DNA from: Desulfurococcaceae archaeon | GTDB lineage: Archaea > Thermoproteota > Thermoprotei_A > Sulfolobales > Desulfurococcaceae | DNA length: 5,646 nucleotides | Direction: 5' to 3' | NCBI GenBank assembly: GCA_020832865.1 | Contig: JAJHRJ010000033.1 | Span: 1-5,646 of the forward strand | In this document: piece after piece, positions 5,483-5,646 of the stretch | How positions within the stretch are numbered: position 1 is the first letter of the stretch | Layout of the letters: the number at the start of each line of letters is the position of its first letter | Made by a program: the position numbers and the translations under genes | The notes under the pieces: model-generated | The model's database searches: none | What the model was told of the DNA's origin: nothing | What the model saw: the letters and a program-made list of their open reading frames with translations, nothing else

Positions 5483-5487
5483 GGTGA
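5483..5487 (+). promoter_or_regulatory. Ribosome binding site of dnaG (GGTGA)
   Basis: GGTGA lies four bases before the ATG at 5492. It decides between this ATG and an in-frame GTG at 5465 that would put the site inside the coding region. Confidence 0.6.
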
Positions 5488-5491
5488 GAGT

Positions 5492-5646
5492 ATGGCAAAA
5501 TACCTGGTTAAAGCAGTTATTACTGTTGATGGTATAGTTGAGAAACACGATATAATAGGCGCTATATTTGGGCAAACAGAGGGCTTATTCGGAGAGGAAT
5601 TTGACCTACAAACTTTACAAAATAAGGGTAGAGTGGGTAGAATTCA
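5492..5646 (+). CDS. dnaG: Archaeal DnaG (Toprim-domain primase-like protein), N-terminal part, cut by window edge
   Basis: In archaea DnaG is mostly known as a subunit of the RNA exosome, where it helps bind poly(A)-rich substrates; primase activity has also been reported for the Sulfolobus protein. Only the first 51 complete codons are in the window, ahead of the Toprim domain. They read MAKYLVKAVITVDGIVEKHD, then a stretch with IGAIFGQTEGLFGEEFDL (about 22-39) and LQNKGRVGRI (42-51). The VDGxVEKHDIIGAIFGQTEGL block is diagnostic of archaeal DnaG. The ATG start has GGTGA just upstream; an in-frame GTG at 5465 would add nine residues unlike the family. It follows rpl37e on the same strand after 93 bases. 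The identification is firm although no catalytic residue can be checked here. Confidence 0.93.
   Translation, partial: MAKYLVKAVITVDGIVEKHDIIGAIFGQTEGLFGEEFDLQTLQNKGRVGRI

Noticed and set aside
5399..5491. C/D box RNA in the gap between rpl37e and dnaG
   Set aside because: AGATGATA resembles box C only loosely and no CTGA box D follows at a suitable distance.
5640..5645. EcoRI site GAATTC at the right end of the window as a cloning junction
   Set aside because: The dnaG frame reads through it with family-typical residues (GRVGRI), so there is no sign of chimeric sequence; it may only mark where the sequenced piece ended.

Overview
The window reads as a piece of chromosome from a thermophilic crenarchaeote; a Desulfurococcales- or Sulfolobales-like organism is my best guess, but the genus cannot be told from sequence alone. 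The archaeal assignment is firm. It carries glycerol-1-phosphate dehydrogenase (the enzyme that sets archaeal lipid stereochemistry), an archaeal KH-metallo-beta-lactamase-beta-CASP RNase, a 20S proteasome beta subunit, an archaeal Sm protein, ribosomal protein L37e and an archaeal DnaG. GTG and TTG starts are common, arginine is mostly AGA/AGG, and promoters look like archaeal TATA boxes followed by short leaders.

Layout. On the minus strand, read right to left, psmB (2925-2311) is followed after 135 bases by the beta-CASP RNase aCPSF1 (2175-238). After about 50 more bases comes nadM, NMN adenylyltransferase, which starts at 187 and runs off the left edge. egsA (3002-4060, plus) diverges from psmB across a compact shared promoter region. 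A long-type FKBP prolyl isomerase (4824-4123, minus) converges on egsA, with a 62-base gap. The FKBP gene and the lsm gene (4969-5199, plus) diverge from a 144-base intergenic region. lsm, rpl37e (5210-5398) and dnaG (5492 to the right edge) form a rightward string.

How the genes relate. Most are housekeeping information-processing and turnover genes: transcript 3'-end formation (aCPSF1), RNA binding (LSm), an exosome-associated DnaG, the ribosome (L37e), protein folding (FKBP) and protein degradation (proteasome). NAD synthesis (nadM) and membrane-lipid synthesis (egsA) sit beside them. Several obvious start codons were moved downstream or upstream on the evidence of Shine-Dalgarno sequences, TATA spacing and family N-termini (nadM, psmB, egsA, FKBP).

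I see no mobile element, CRISPR array, tRNA, rRNA or defence locus, and no clearly new system. The features most worth a second look are the dense inverted repeats over the predicted promoter and leader of the aCPSF1 gene, an 11-base leader motif shared by aCPSF1 and egsA, the Lys rather than Gly before the catalytic Thr of the proteasome beta subunit, and a shortened GXXG loop in the second KH domain of aCPSF1.
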